Below, one piece after another: positions 34,399-49,300 of a stretch of DNA of 64,000 bases. The notes beneath the pieces were generated by a model, which was not told the origin of the DNA, did not search any database, and saw only the letters and a list, made by a program, of their open reading frames with translations. The stretch is from NCBI GenBank assembly GCA_028583685.1, contig JAMXIF010000058.1, forward strand, positions 12,005,890 to 12,069,889, in the 5' to 3' direction. The stretch's first letter is position 1. Each line of letters starts with the position of its first letter. The DNA comes from Petaurus breviceps papuanus. Its lineage: Eukaryota > Chordata > Mammalia > Diprotodontia > Petauridae. A program made the translations under genes and the position numbers.

Positions 34399-37300
34399 GT
34401 GAGTCTCCGTCCGGAGATCGGTGCACTTGGTGTTAAGAGGCGATCTGAAGACGGAAAATCGGGTCGTATCTGATCTGTGGAAAGGGGAAAGCAACAAGGG
34501 ATATAGCTTAGGATGCCCAGCTCAGGGAGAATGTAGTGTGATGAGGGTCACTGTAATCCTTTACTCTGGAGACAGGCACTTGGGATGCTTTAATCCCGGG
34601 CAGAAATGCTGGGGCGGTATTGTATTGGGGGGAGGAGTGGGGGGACAAAACTGGTGTTTAATCTAGGCAGCATTGTGGTGGAACCTTTGATCCCCAAGAA
34701 ACCACCGTTGGGGTTTGTGTCCGGCTAAAGAGCCGAGTTTAGCATGAGGGAACCATCTGTGTATCCCAGGTCTGAGAAGGGGGTCGCTTATCAGTTTTGA
34801 GGTTAGAACAGGGGACTTCCCGGCTTGCGATCTGGAAGACACTGCACTTGGGGGGAAAAGGAGGAAAAAGAAATGGCATTCCCTTAGAAGAGGGGATTCT
34901 ATGCTGTGGGTCGTGGAAAGCTTCCCCTTTTAAGCTACCTAACCTCAGCTGTGGCCTAGAACAGGCATAGCCTCAGGATATGAATGCGTTTCACCTGACT
35001 GCCTCACCTGTTGCCTTCTCTTTCTCAGAACAAGGTTATGCTATCTCTGGCTCTTGACAATTTTAGACTCACTTAAAGGAGGCCTATGCCTTTGGGACAT
35101 GCAGCTAGGGGTTCAGACGAAATCTCAGCGGGCTGGCTGGAGTTAGAAAGACTTGCAGTGTCTGGAATCCAGAAGGGTATATAGCTGCACAAGAGCATGG
35201 CTTGGTAGGAAAGGCAGAAATACCCTGTCTGTGCTTGCCACTCAACATTTGGAGGGAAGATCTAGTATCTCAGTTCCCCAAATGCCTGATGGATCTCTTG
35301 GAAAGAAGCCATGCCCTGGAATGTCCCACAGAAAGTACCTGGAGTAACCCTTCCCTGCTTTGGCCATTCCAGCGAATCTCCCATGTCTCCAAAACTGTCT
35401 CCCTGGGTGCTCTTCCCTTTGTCTAAATCCAGCCATGCCTAGGTCCTAGAACTCAGACCTGGAATACAGAGGATAAGTGAGCCTAAATTGTTTCTAGAAA
35501 AAAAACAAACCACAGACCAGAGCTCTAAGCCAGTCATAAAAGGGCTTCAAAGGGGTCTATGTAATATACATAGGGAAAATAAATGTTAAATGTTGGGACT
35601 TGGCCTCAGAGTTGAATTAGCCCATGGGGACACCAGGAAAAAATCCCAGTGATTCAGAGGATTGAAGTTCAGCTAATTGAATTACACAGAAAGGAATTCA
35701 GGATTGAGGATAGTAAGTTCAGTTATACTATTTTAGACCTTTAACGACCCTTAACAATAAGCTAGTGAACCACTGAAGCTTGTTTCACAGATAAGAAAAC
35801 CGAGGTCCACAGAAGGCTTTGCCTGATGTCACACTAATGGCACTAGTTGCTAGGCGTGGATCCAAAGCTGAGAATCAAGTTTCCTCAGTCTCCTTTCAGT
35901 GCCTTTTCTACTTTACCTTGTTACCTCTGGGTAAATAAAGCACATGCCTATGATTGGGGTGTCACCACTTAATGATCATTCTAGGGTTTACAGTTGTGAG
36001 CCTCTGTTTTAGAGCTCAGGGTTAAGAGGAAGAGGAGAGGTATTGAGGAGCAGTGGGGAAACCCTGTTTTGCCATAGTTTGGGACTGAGGTGAATTCTTT
36101 ACCTCAGTCTTTCCAAATGCTACTGAAACCTCCCTCCCTAGTGCTTACACAGTGCCTGCTTCAGATGGCTACTCTGCTGGGGGCAGCAGGTCCAGCATTG
36201 TCATCATAATGACCCCCCCCCCTGCCCACTTTCTAACTTAAGGACTCTCCTTTGCCCTGTGTTCCACGTGACTCCTCGGCAGCCTCTTAGTCACAGCGGT
36301 TCTCCCCCAGTGGACACAGCTCAGTGACTCTATTCTGTTTCACTTTTAGTTCACGAAGCTTGTCTCTGTACTTTCCCCCTTCTCCCTCTCAGCTGGGTCT
36401 GAGAGGCTCTTAACTAGGGAGAGAGCTCCTCAGACCCTCAGGAAATAATCTGTGCAATACAGAAGGAACTTGGAGCAGCCAGATGGGGGGAATTTGAGTC
36501 AGAATAATGAGTAATCTTCCTCAAATCTACCTTAGCCAAAGGCGAAGTCCCAAGTTCTAGATAGTCTCTGGTTCTCTAACCAACTTGCAGTGTGACCCTG
36601 AGTCGAGGTATCTCCCTCTCTATGCTTCATTTTTTCCCCTTTTTAAGAAAAAAGAACTCCTTACAGCTATTTTAACAGTAAATGATTCAACTCCAGCACT
36701 AGACCTCAGTCTCTGCTTCTAGAAATGAATCTATGACCTCTTCTGTGGAATTATGACCATTATAAAGGGTATGTTTGAGGGGAAAAAAAAGAATATGTAA
36801 TAAATGATTCTCCTATCCCCCAGTCCCTGAGCCATGATCTTGATGCTACTTCATTCAGCTAGGGCCCTAGATGGACTTATGGAAGGAGAATGACGATCTT
36901 CCCATTCATCCTTCATGGAGTGGCTCTTACTATTTTCCTACAGTGTTCAGTCATTCTACCAGCATGATTCACTGGAAGCACTGCTGGATTTGGCACCAAA
37001 GAACCTAGATTCAAATCTCACTTATTAGCTGTGTGACCTTGGGCAAATCATTTAACCCCTTGGGACCTCTGTCTTCATCTATAAACCAAGGAGCTTAGAG
37101 ATGACCTTCAAGGTGGCCCCACCTATGACTAATTAGGACCCCTCTCTCCCTTTTGCCTGAAGGATCAAAGACCGGTAGTACTGGCCAGCTTCTTTCAAAG
37201 CCAGAGTATGCTCTGACCTGTTAAGGGGGCATGAGGAATATTCTGGATGCTGTTTTGTGTCTGTGCCTGGAACATACTGGCAAGGCAGTTGATCTCTCCC

Positions 37301-40300
37301 ACTGTTTCTGTAGAAGCAACATCCCTAGGAGTTACCTAGAGTCTGACCCCGGCTCTCATCTGAACCAAGGGTGCCCTATATTATTCCTTTTGCTTAGAAA
37401 TGCTTGAGACTGTTTCCATGCTTTCGCTCTGTCTGTCCCCCATTTGTGGCATGTGCTCATTCCTCATCTCTGCCTCTAAAGAATCTCTAGCTTCTTTCAA
37501 TAATCATCTCGAGTGCCTCTTTCTGCATGAAGCCTTTCCTAATCCTCACAGCTGCTTAGTGTCTTTCCCTACAAAAAATGACCTCATACTTATTTTGTAG
37601 ATACCTGCCTTCATATTATTATCTTCCCTGGTAGCCTTAAGGCTACTCCTTAAGACCAAGGATGTTAGATAGATACATAATAGATGCTTAATACATGGTT
37701 CTTGGTTGATTGAGACTACTTTCCTATATATTTATGGCTAGGCTTTTAATTGTTTAGAGGTGATAGCTCCTTAGGCTCTCTAGACTTGAATGAGCCTTCC
37801 CAGGATCCTGGAAATTATATACAAGGTTCCTAGTTAGAAGTAACTAATACCCCCTTGTCTTCCTGCATTGGTGAAATGCAAAGGTTGGAGGTGGAATAGG
37901 GAGAGAAAAAGGGAGAGAGAGGGTATGTATTTATCAGACAAATGCAGAGGCTGAAGGGTTGAGGTGGCACACCCAATATTAGTTTGGGGAGCTTGACCCT
38001 ACCCTGTTACCCACTGGTTCCATCTGCCACTCAGAGATACCAGCTGGGGTAGGTTCCAAATCTAGGGAGAGCCACAAAGTCCATATCTTTAGTCCTAATA
38101 GCATAGTACAAGTCCTAATTGCCATAAGACAAGAGAAATCATACAAAGGATATTGGATTCAGAGCTGCCTGGACTTTACCCCATCTAGTCCAAGGATTCT
38201 TAACCTTTGTGTACGTGTGTATCATAGACACCTTTGGTGAAACCCATAAACCTCATCTCAGAATAATGTTTTTAAAAGAATAAAATAAAATACATAGCCT
38301 TATAAAGGAAACCAATTTTAATTAAATGCATTTCTCATATTTTTTTTAAAGTTTATAGATCCAAGTTAACCTCTGCTTTAATCCAATCAATTTTATGGAT
38401 AAGGAAACTAGGTCCCTTGACCAGTGTCATACAAGTAGAAAAGCTAAGATTCGAAGCCAGCTCTTCTGATTCTTCTGATTTTCCTGTACTCCACCATTCT
38501 TGCTATAGGGTCCATCTTCTTGCTCACTAACACGGGGCATGTTTCAAGATAGAGCATATCTCAAACTAAGCAGCAGTCCAGCAACTTCAGGGTTATGAAC
38601 CCAAATTTTAGATTCACTGTGTGACACTAAGTACTTCCTTTCCTTTATAACTCTGGGGAACCCAAAGCAGCCAGGCTGTGAAGAATGAAGCTAAAAGATC
38701 AGGGGACATAGTCACAGGACTCTAGAAATCATTTAGCCTAATCTCTTGCTTTTAGATGAAACTGAGACCCAGAGAGGTCACCAGACATTCGTAGGGTGAT
38801 GAAATAAATAAATGAACCAGGATTAACACCCAGGATCTCTGACTCCAAATTCAGTGTTTTTATCACTACAACAGAATGCTGTGCACATAGAGACTCGCAC
38901 ATGCGCACACACAGCCAACAAATCCACTTCTCAAGATGACTAGTGTTGGGCCATGAATAATACCTATAACTGGTCCATTCTATTAAGGAGGTATCACTCA
39001 AAGAGCCACTGAAGAAACACAGTTCCAAGATAGTCAACAGGCCAAAACAGGAGGACATAAGGAAGAGAAATTACTAATCTCAAAACATGGGTACACAAAG
39101 AATATGTCATCCTTAGAAGTAAATGTCACTGTAGGCTAAGGCTCATGAAGAAAATGAATTAGTCACAGAGCCAGGAATCTGAATTATGCCCAGAAGTTCT
39201 CAGGCCTCCAGGAAGGATTATATTTTATCTAAACTTCTTACCTCCTCCAGTGCTCCACACACAGTAGGTACTTACTAATGTTGGTGGGAAGTTAAACACA
39301 CCTTCATGGGTCTAAGGTCTCTTTCAGGTGGACACTTCTTCCATGAGTAAGGACCTGTTGTGTATGGAACATTATGATGGGCACTGGGAAAGGCAAAAAG
39401 TTTAGAAAAGATGCCATTTCTGCCCCTTCCAAGATTTTCCTAAAGGCCTTTTATGCAACTAATATCTAGCAGTTTCTCCTATTCTTTCTTACCTGGATCC
39501 TCCCCTCATCATTTCCCGAAAAGGACTTGGACTCAAAATCTACCTTCTCCTACCTACTACTTTAAACTGTGGGAGGGAGCCAAGCATTGCAGCTCCTTTC
39601 AGGACACCTCCAGGCCCACACAATATGGTGTCTTCTTCCCTGATTCAGGGAGCTACCAGGGGTTGCCCTGGGCTCCAGACATGCTGGCTCTTTGCCACCT
39701 TGCTTCGGAAGGCCACAGGCACCAAGCCAGCTCTGGGTTTTTCGTTACTTCCCTCTGTAGGGGGATGGATGAGCATATGGGTCTGCTGGCAAGTGTTTAA
39801 CAACTGGATGGCTGGGGGGGAAATGTGCTTAGGATAGATTTTTAGGTTTATACTGCACCATTAACATTTTCTCTATCACTTAAACCTCGACAATCAACAA
39901 AACAATAATGTTTTATAGTAGTGCTGATTGCCAAGGTGTAAATGCTCAACGATGAAAATTTAACAATCGGCTTCAGCAGCTATAGGATGAGCCTTTCCCC
40001 AGAGCCAGAACCTTAAGTGTATTTTCCAAGAACACTATAGGCAGAGCCTATGGATTTCCTCCTCCTTCTCATGTTGTACCTGGAGGAGAGAGGCATAAAG
40101 CAACGATTTAAAAAAAAAATGCCACTAGAGGCTATAGTTGAAAGGCTAGGCAAGCTATGGTGGGAACTTCCTTGGGGGATGTGAAGGGGAAGCAGGAGAT
40201 GGATAGAGCAACATGTCACAATGGAAAAAAATGTTGAGTTAGGAACAACAGATGCTGGCTTTGTCACTACCTGTATCGCTTTAAGTAAATCCTTTTGGGG

Positions 40301-43300
40301 AGCTAAGCAAATATAGCACTGGCCCTGGAGTCCAGAGGACCCGAGTTCAAATGTGGCTTCAGACATTTAACTAGTATGTGACTCTGGGTGAGCCACTTAA
40401 CCCTAACTGCCTCCAAAAAAAAAAGTAAATCATTTAACCTCTCTGAGCCTGTTTCCCCTAAAATGAGGAAGCTGAACTACATGTACATTCCAATTCTAAA
40501 TCTAGGATTCCATGTCCAGGGATTCTTCCCTATCTAGGTAAGAATCAGTACTTGAGCCCTTGTTATACTCTCAGATTCCAAATCACATTCCTGTTCTTAG
40601 CTAGCTTAACCTGTTCCAAGTTCCTCTCCTTGGATTGCTTGTCTAGAGTTGTTATGTTTCTTGAGGCAACTGGGATTAAGTGACTTGCCCAGGCTCTCAC
40701 AGCTTTGAGCAAGGGATTTGAACTCAGTTTCTCCTGACTCTAGGACTAGTGCTTTATTTACTTGGCCACCTAGCTGCCCCTGGAATTTCTGAGGAGGTTT
40801 CTCTTTTGATTAAAAAAAAAAAGCATACCCACTGGGAAGCAGACCCAGAGAAAGGAAGGATTTGCTCCAAGTCCCTAGGATTCCCATAATAAAGCTAGCA
40901 GTGTTTTTGTCCCAATCTAGTACCCTACAGCATGTCCCCTATTAGCTGCTTCTTCTTAGAGCCTACAGTTCTTCGGTGAGACTTGGCAGGTGAATCTCAC
41001 TTGAGGAAAACATGAAAAAAAAATCAAAATTACAGACTCAGTAAGCCATAGATTGGTTCTTGGCCTTTCAGGCCCTTGAAAGGATTTCTTGGTTCACTCA
41101 AGGACACATGGACTTTTAGGGTTGAAAAATACCCTAGTGATCATCTGGAACAAACTTTCATTTTACAGAGGATGGAGGTGAAGCTATGAAAGATAAAGTG
41201 ATTTATCTCCAGGTCAGAGAGCCAGTTAATGGCAGAAGGGGGACTTAAACCCAAGTCTTCTGTCCTGATGTCAGTGTTCTTTTTTCTATGTTTGAATTTA
41301 TTTATTTTTAGTTTTCAACATTCATTTCCACAAGATTTTGAATTACAAATTTTCTCCCCCTCTGTCCCCTGCCCCCCACCCCAAGATGGTAAGCATACTG
41401 AGTACCCCTTCTCCCAATCTGCCCTCTCTCTTATATCCCCTTCACCCCGCCTTACTTTCCTGTAGGGCAAGATGGATTTCTATGATGTTAGTGTTCTTTC
41501 CACTAAAATACACTGCTCTGAGAAGTTCTAGAGGAATACTAGTCTCCAAATGACTCAGGAAGATGGATGAATGACGATAGTACAGTGGGCCCAGAGAAGA
41601 CAGTTGGTTACTTATAGACAGATAGCTTACTTAGTACCTTTGAAATGATCTGAATTAGAACAATTTTAATTTACATAGAATTTTTGACAAGCATGTCTTT
41701 TTGTTGCTTAGTTATGTTTACAAGATAATAATAATAGTTTGTACTTTTGTAGCATTTTACAGTCAAAAAGCAGTTTACATGCTTTGAAAGATTTAAGAAT
41801 ACTGACCAGCCAGGGTTCCAGAGAACCAATGATAAAAGTGTACTACTTCCCTCCTGACAGAGACAGGATGGACTCAGGGTACAGATTAAGACATATTTTT
41901 TGGAATGTGTTCATCGCATGTGTTCAATGCAGAAATTAGCTTTGACTATTTACAAGGATTTTGTTTTTCTTTTATTTTTCCCTAATGGGAAGTGGGAAGT
42001 GAATGGAGAGAGAACAGATTTTTGTTCACTTTTAAAAATGACATTTTAAAAAGCAGTTTCTGAGCATTTTCTTTTAAATCTTTTAATTAAAACAACCCTC
42101 TGAGGTAGGTAGTTTAAGTATTTCCCCCATTTTACAGATGAGGAAACTGGACCTTAGCAAAGATAAATTACGTGCCTAAGTCAAGCAGAGCTTGAACTAA
42201 AACTCAGTTCCTCCAACTCTTAGTCCAGTATAGCTTTCGCCCTCCCACGCTGCCTTCTAAGGAGTTTGTTCCCTGGAAGATTTCCCGATAACTAGATGCT
42301 TGAGGCAGAATCCTCATCGGATGCTGTTGGTGTTTTCTGTCTTTATCCTGAAAGGAAGGGAACTGCCAGAATGTTGTAGTGGAACTAGTGGATTGAAAAG
42401 ATGAATTCAGAGGGAGAGGGATAAATGGTTCTGGGAAGGAAGCCTAGAGGTGACAATAAGGACTGATGGAAAAGAAAAAAGTTGGTATTTGCTTGTTTTT
42501 GCTGCTGCAGACCCTGAATGTTTCTGAATAAGAGGAAGACACCTTCCTGTCATTCCTCCTGGGTCCCCCTTTACCTCCATATAATTAGAGGCTTATAAAT
42601 GGAATTACAATGAATTACATTGGGATAATAGACATCTCTAATTCTGTACTTGCTATTTTTAGTTTTGCTGTGTCGGGACTACTTAGCAAAAAGTTATGGA
42701 TCTCTATTATAATTAGACATGTTAAAAAAAAAGTCCAAGGAGAATAAGAACATGGGCTCTAGAAATGAAGAGATCATTTATCAAAAAAGTGTTGTCTGAA
42801 GGCAGAGCCAAACATTAAGGGAAGAGAGGTGGGAAGGGGTCCCTGAAAGAAATGATGGGGTGGGAAAGATTACTTGAAAGAGATGAGGGGGCAGGGAAGT
42901 GTAGAGGTAACAGTGAGGGTAGAGAGGAGTGGGAAAGAGTCCATGAAAATGTCATGTTCTTTGGTGTCACCATTATTTTCCTGCTTGAAGGTGTCCATAA
43001 AGAGGCCGCCTAGAAAAATGACTTTGTGCCTTGTGGTCCAGTCTGATCCTATCCCTGGAGGCCAACTTCCACAGCCCTCCCCTCCCACTCTCCTAAGACT
43101 TTCTCCCTCCCCCTGCCAAGTCTACCAGCCTCAAGCATGTCTTCCTCCAGCCACAGTAGAGGGAGGGGCTCAGCCAGCAGCAGCCACCCCAGGGCTCCTT
43201 GACCCCTTCCTTCCCCATTGAGTTGCTCGAGTCCCTGCTGCTGAGAACTCCCTTCAGCCAGATCGGTGCCCCAGCCATCACCATGGTGACAGCATGCTGC

Positions 43301-46300
43301 TGCTTAGCTCCAGTCTCAGGACTGGGCAGACTGAAAGGGAAGGGGAGGTCTTCAATAGGGCTGTCCTCACTTTAATTAGTGGAGGATAGGAAAGGCTCTC
43401 ACTGGAGCTCTGGTTAGGCTCTGTTGAGCTAATTCTCTCTGGGGGCAGCAAGGAATTTGAGGTGGGCAAATTCTGCCCACTCTGCAGCCCAAGTTTTTAT
43501 ATATAAACCCACTATCTGGTTCAACTAGTTAACCTTCTGCTCTACCCCAGGGACCTCCATTCCCCCTTTGGCCTATTAAGACTACATATCTGTTCAAATC
43601 TGAGGATACTCTAACCATAAGAATGTCTAGCTCTCCTTGCTAATATAATAATGATAAGTTTATGAAGTGGGTGGCCAGGTGGCTCAGCCAGTAAGAGCAC
43701 CTGCTCCAGTGTCAGGATGACCTGGATCAAATCCGGGCTCAGATACTCAGCACCACACCCAGAAATAATAACTGGCCGTGTAACCTTGAGCAAGTTACTT
43801 AACCCCGATTGCTTAAAAAAATTTTTTTAAATATAAAAAAATTTTAAAAAAATAAAGTTTATGAAGCATATATGTGTTACCTCATTTTAATCCTTACAGC
43901 AGTTCTGTGAAATAGGTACCACGAGAGAATATTATCCCATTTTAAAGATGAAACTAAAGCTTGGTCAAAGCACTTAAGTGACTTTGCCCAAACAGGCAAT
44001 ATTAAGGGCAGGATTCGAATTCCAGTCGTGACTGTCACTCATTCTAGCATTCTTTCTACCATATCATCCTGGAGCTTTTAGTCTCAGGGATCTAAAAGTT
44101 CACCTCATTGTCCTGTTCCTAGCATGCCCCAAAGCTGGTTTCTATTTTAGAGTTCTTGGGCCCACAGTCTAAGAGTCAGCTGTCTTTTCTTTCTCTCTCT
44201 AGGTTATCTCCATGGTACTGGTTGCTGTAGGAGTCTATGCACGGCTAATGAAGCATGCAGGTGAGTTCAAAGCTTCTTCCCTCCCTACATAGGACCCTGA
44301 CCTTGTCCCCTTTCCAGCTAGTCCCCATATCTCTTTTTCTGCTCTTACCTCTCTACCCTAACCCATCAGTAGGGGAAAAAGGCCTATAGGGGACATCTGT
44401 CTGGCCAACAGTTAAATGGAGCTACTCTGCGTAGAGAATGCCATCTAGGCTTGCCAGCTCTCCTGGGCTCTTTCAAGATGCACCCACCTCCAAAGGAGAG
44501 GACTGAGGTGATCAGGGGTTAGGAAACAAAGTAATTCTACCACCCTGGTATGATGTAACAAGTCCTCACCATCCTAATGGAGATGCACCTCCTGGCAATA
44601 ACTCTGGGATCTGAAAAATGCAGAGTTCAAAAGCCTTCTCTACTTTTCCACCAGCAAACCTTCCCCCACTGTTACCAATGTTCACCTCCAGAGCATGTGG
44701 CTAGGAGAGTGGCTCTCTGCCACCCCCTTGTGGTGGTCAAAACTGGGACTTGACTTTTATAAGCAAGTACCACAGTTGTGACTGTCAGGCTTGGCAAGGG
44801 TGGTGAATCTCAGAGAAAACAAGAATTGAGGCAGGTTATATTATGTATCTCCTCAGAGGCAGCTATGGCCTGCCTGGCAGTGGACCCAGCCATCCTGCTG
44901 ATCGTAGTAGGCATCCTCATGTTTCTACTCACCTTCTGTGGCTGCATCGGATCCCTTCGGGAAAACATCTGCCTCCTGCAAACGGTAAGTTGCCCTTGGG
45001 GAAGTGTATGCCTCAATTCCCTTATAATTCTCCCACATACCGTTAAAGACTAAGACTCCTAGACTGCATTCTGAGATCTCTGTTGACTTCTTGGGTCTTG
45101 CTACCTTATTCCAAGCTTTAAACTTAGGTGGAGATGCCTACTTCCTCAACCCCAAAGCTTACAGTAATTATCTACGTTCCATTCCCCTCAAATATGCTAG
45201 GCATTATTACATCTGCATTTAGAAGGGTATGGCTCAGTGATGGATCTAGTGATCTAAGAAAAGTCCCATCTCTCCCTGCACTTAAATCCAATTCACTCAA
45301 AAGCCAAGATATCATTTTTGTAATGTCTACCATCCTCTTCAAGAACAAACAACAGCAGTCTGTGAGAGAGTGACATCCAAACTCAGTGACAAGCACTTCT
45401 TTCTTTCTCCCATTCCTGTCTTCCCACAGTTCTCTCTCTGCCTCACCATCGTGTTCCTGCTCCAGCTGGCTGCCGGAGTCCTGGGCTTTGTTTTTTCAGA
45501 CAAGGTAGGGTGGTAGGGTAAAAGGGGGGCTTTTATGACAAAGAAAAAGAGACAGGGGGCGGCCAGGTAGCACAGCGAGTAAGAGCACCAGCTCCAGTGT
45601 TGAGAAGACCTGGAGATTGAATCCCGGGCTCAGACACTTAGCACCCACCCAGAAACACCTGGCCGTGTAACCTTGAGCAAGTTACTTAACCCCAATTGCT
45701 TAGGGGTGGCCAGGTGGCTCAGCGAGTAAGAGCACCGGCTCCAGTGTCGGGATGACCTGGATCAAATCTGGGTTCAGATACTCAGCACCACACCCAGAAA
45801 CAATAACTGGCCGTGTAACCTTGAGCAAGTTACTTAACCCTAATTGCTTTAAAAAAAAAAAAAAAAAGAGAGACAGGAAGAGAATGGTCCTTCCCATTAT
45901 AAGCTTTCTTAGCTTCAGTTCTCCATCTCCTAAGCAAAATTAGCCTTTAGAAATTCTAGTTTAGACTATGTGACCAATCACCAGAACCACTATATTTAAA
46001 AGTGGTTGGAAGAGGATTGTTTGTTCTTGGAATATGCTTTATTTCCTTTTATTTCCCAATTTGGGGAATCCAAATTCTAGGGTTGAGATCCCAGAATTTA
46101 AGAGGATACATCCAGACTGAAACTAGTCAGCAAATTTTCACTGCCAATAGCTGAACAAAATGAAGAAATTAAGTTGTTAGTAATTTAGGATTTTCTACAT
46201 CTTTGTTGACAAAATGGGAAAAATGAAACAGCAGATCAGCCTTCGCTGTGGCTGGAAGAGCTGCCATTTCTTTTATTTCCCCCCTCCCAGGGGGTCAGTG

Positions 46301-49300
46301 TTTTTATTCAATACCTCCTGAAAAATCTCCAGTTTCTTAGATTGACCTTGAGACTCAACAATTATTTTTTGAGTGTCTACATAAAAGAGTACCTCAAAGG
46401 TAGACTCAGCTTGCTTTAGAAACAGTCAACATTGTTCTTCCTCCAGCTCCAAATCCTACTCTTTCTTGTCCTATGATGAACTTAGTGGCTGGACCAAAGG
46501 CTGTTCCAAAGGACCCCCACAAAGAGGAGCTGTCCTAGATGACGGTAAAAGCCAGCCTTGACATCTCCCTCTATTTGTGGCCTGGATAGCTCTAGGGTGG
46601 GAGTTGGAAATTGGCTCTCAATGCTAGAACTGGTCTCTATTTTTTATGTTCTCTTAGATAAGGAAGGTTGGTCAAAGTCAATTTAATTGTTGCTCTAAAA
46701 CCTATGAACCTACAAGGGTTGGTTCAAAAGGAGATAATGAAGATTGCCAATGGAGAGAAGAGAAAAGGGCTGAGATAAGACCTTGGGCAGGAAACCCCTC
46801 CCCCCCATTTTAGAAGCTGGTGGAAAGGATGAGGCAGCAAAAGTGACAGAGAAGATGGATTATAAGAGATCTCTATCCTCAAGGAGTTTTCAATCTATTA
46901 AGGGAAAAAATGTGGTATACAAATAATTATAATATAAAATAGGATTATGTAAAGTTCATTCTCCACTAAAAATACTCCTCTGATGCCTTATTGCTACATG
47001 GAGGTGACCCTGGGTTAACCAAATCAAGACTCTAGGAGGTTTTGCAAAGCTGTGAAGGCCTCAGGTTCTGGCCTGGAGATGGACTGTATATCTATTATCT
47101 GAGGACCAACCTAGTTAAATTTGGTTAGTAATTACTAGCTTGGCTGTAGGGTAATGAATTTCAGCCACAACTATACTCAGAGAGCATCTACCAATTTATA
47201 GAGAAGTTATGGTCTACATAGGTGGACCCACATCAATGAAATCACATTTCTTTTGAGATATAATAATAATTATTATTATTATTTTTACATATCATTTTAA
47301 GATCTACAAAGCATATTACAGGCATCAGCTTTTATTAAGCACCTACTATGTGCCAGCTGCTATGCTAAGCACTGTAGTAGACAGATACTACTACAGATGG
47401 TATTAACCCCATCTTACTGATAGGAACCAAACTCAAAGAAGTTGTGACTTACTCATGGTCACATAGCTAGTGTCAGCGAGATGTGAACCCAGGTCTTTTT
47501 GCTTTTAAGTTCGGCATTCTGATCACTACACTGTGCTACTTCTTGTATTAATACATAAATACAAAAAAACTCAGAAGAAAAGTTTAAAAAAACTGAGGTT
47601 TCAGAGTACACCTGCCCTCTGGAATGGCAGAAGCAAGAGGGGTGATTGTCCTACTATAGCACATCTCTCCCCTGGTATCTGGCAGGCTCGTGGAAAAGTG
47701 AGTGAAATCATCAACAATGCCATCGTACACTACCGAGATGACCTGGACCTACAGAACCTCATTGACTTTGGCCAGAAGGAGGTATGGACTAGTCACGTGA
47801 GAAACCATGGGCAAGAGCTCAGCTGACTCCAAGAGATGAATATCTCTGCTCCCCACTTACTCTGCACAGTGTCCATCAGAGTGCCATGCTGCTTGTTGGT
47901 GACAGTGATGCTGAATCCTCCCTAGACCCGACACTTGACATTGGGGGATTTTATTTGCTTCTGTTCCATATTCTTGGCTTCCTCAACCAATTTTTGAGGT
48001 TTTCTTGAATGGATCTTCTTTCTCTTCTCCCAGATGCTAGAGTTGTCCCCTCTCTCATTCTCTGGATCCCAAGGGAAAATCTGCAGCAGCAGATTTTTTC
48101 TTTAGCAAACATTTTTTGAATACTTACTGTGTGCAAGGCACAGTGCTAGTTCCTATGGGTTCTACAAAGATGAATAAAACAGTTTCTACCCTCAAGGAGT
48201 TTAGAATGTAATAGAGGAACGGGTAGGTGGCGCAGAGAATAGAACACCAGCCCTGGAGTCAGGAGGACCTGAGTTCAAATCTGGCCCCAGACACTTACTG
48301 GCCGTGTGACCTTGGGCAAGTCACTTAACTCCAATTGCCTTACTTTTCCCCCTCCAAAAAGCAGAGGAAAAAAAGAGAGAATATAATAGAGATGACAGGT
48401 GTGCAAATAACTCACACAAGGGAGAATGTGAACAATACTATACATGAGGCATAAAGCATTATAGCCATGAAGGGAAATAGAGATCACTTCCAATTGGGTT
48501 GACCAGCAAATGCTTTATCCCACAGGAATCTGAACCCTGGCCCATATAAAATTTCTGAAATCAGTAAAAACTGAAGGTGGACTTGTGGAAGGGTGGAGGG
48601 TTCTGAGTTCTTACCATGGCTCTCCTCTGTGTTCAGAGTGGGTAATTCTTAACATGCATAGCTGGGCTTCTTTGCAGTTTCACTGCTGTGGTGGTATCTC
48701 CTACAAGGACTGGTCCCAGAACATGTACTTCAACTGCACAGAAGACAACCCCAGCCGGGAGCGATGCTCTGTACCTTTCTCCTGCTGCCTGCACAAATCC
48801 AGCCAGGTGAGCTGCCTTCCCTACTGTTTCCTCTTGGCCACTGATGACCGACAGGGGCAGCTGTTGGTTGCAAAACCTAAAAGATCCATGGGAAGTGGTT
48901 TAGGAGTGGTCAGATTCCTGCCCCCTAAAACTAGGCTTCTTCCCACCCAGGACAGCCACTAAGTGAAACTTTAAAATGTGACTCCTATTGACCTATCCTT
49001 TTCTGTAGGCCGAGGGTCTCATCTAGGGATGGGGAGGAGAGGAGAAGGGAAAGAATGTGGAAGAGAGGAAGGGGGAAAGAGGAGAGAGGAAGGACCTAGA
49101 CATTCATAGAACAAAAGGAGTTGGATTTAGATTGAGAAGCCTTCCTACCCAGTACTTTCCAAATGTACCCCTAAATTGTTGTGGGGTATGTAAAAGATGG
49201 GCAGCTTATTGACTACAGTCTGAAGTGGGAAATAAGTGGGAATTCCATTTGGTTTTTCATCTCCCTTCCACTTTTTTCCCACCTCCCCTCTTTCTCTTCG

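Larger units (their letters stand above)
34399..44202 (+). other. TSPAN33: TSPAN33 intron 1 and its contents
   Basis: This 9.8-kb GT-AG intron has a fairly unique first 1.3 kb. After that come MIR/CORE-SINE remnants, an L2 tail (about 37390-37710), an old hAT element (38191-38375), two SINEs (40296-40422, 40661-40780), L1 3' pieces (about 41285-41480 and 41775-42090) and a younger SINE (43668-43854). I see no coding exon of another gene in it. Unassigned stretches of it are 34.4-35.7, 35.95-36.9 and 39.1-40.2 kb. Confidence 0.8.
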
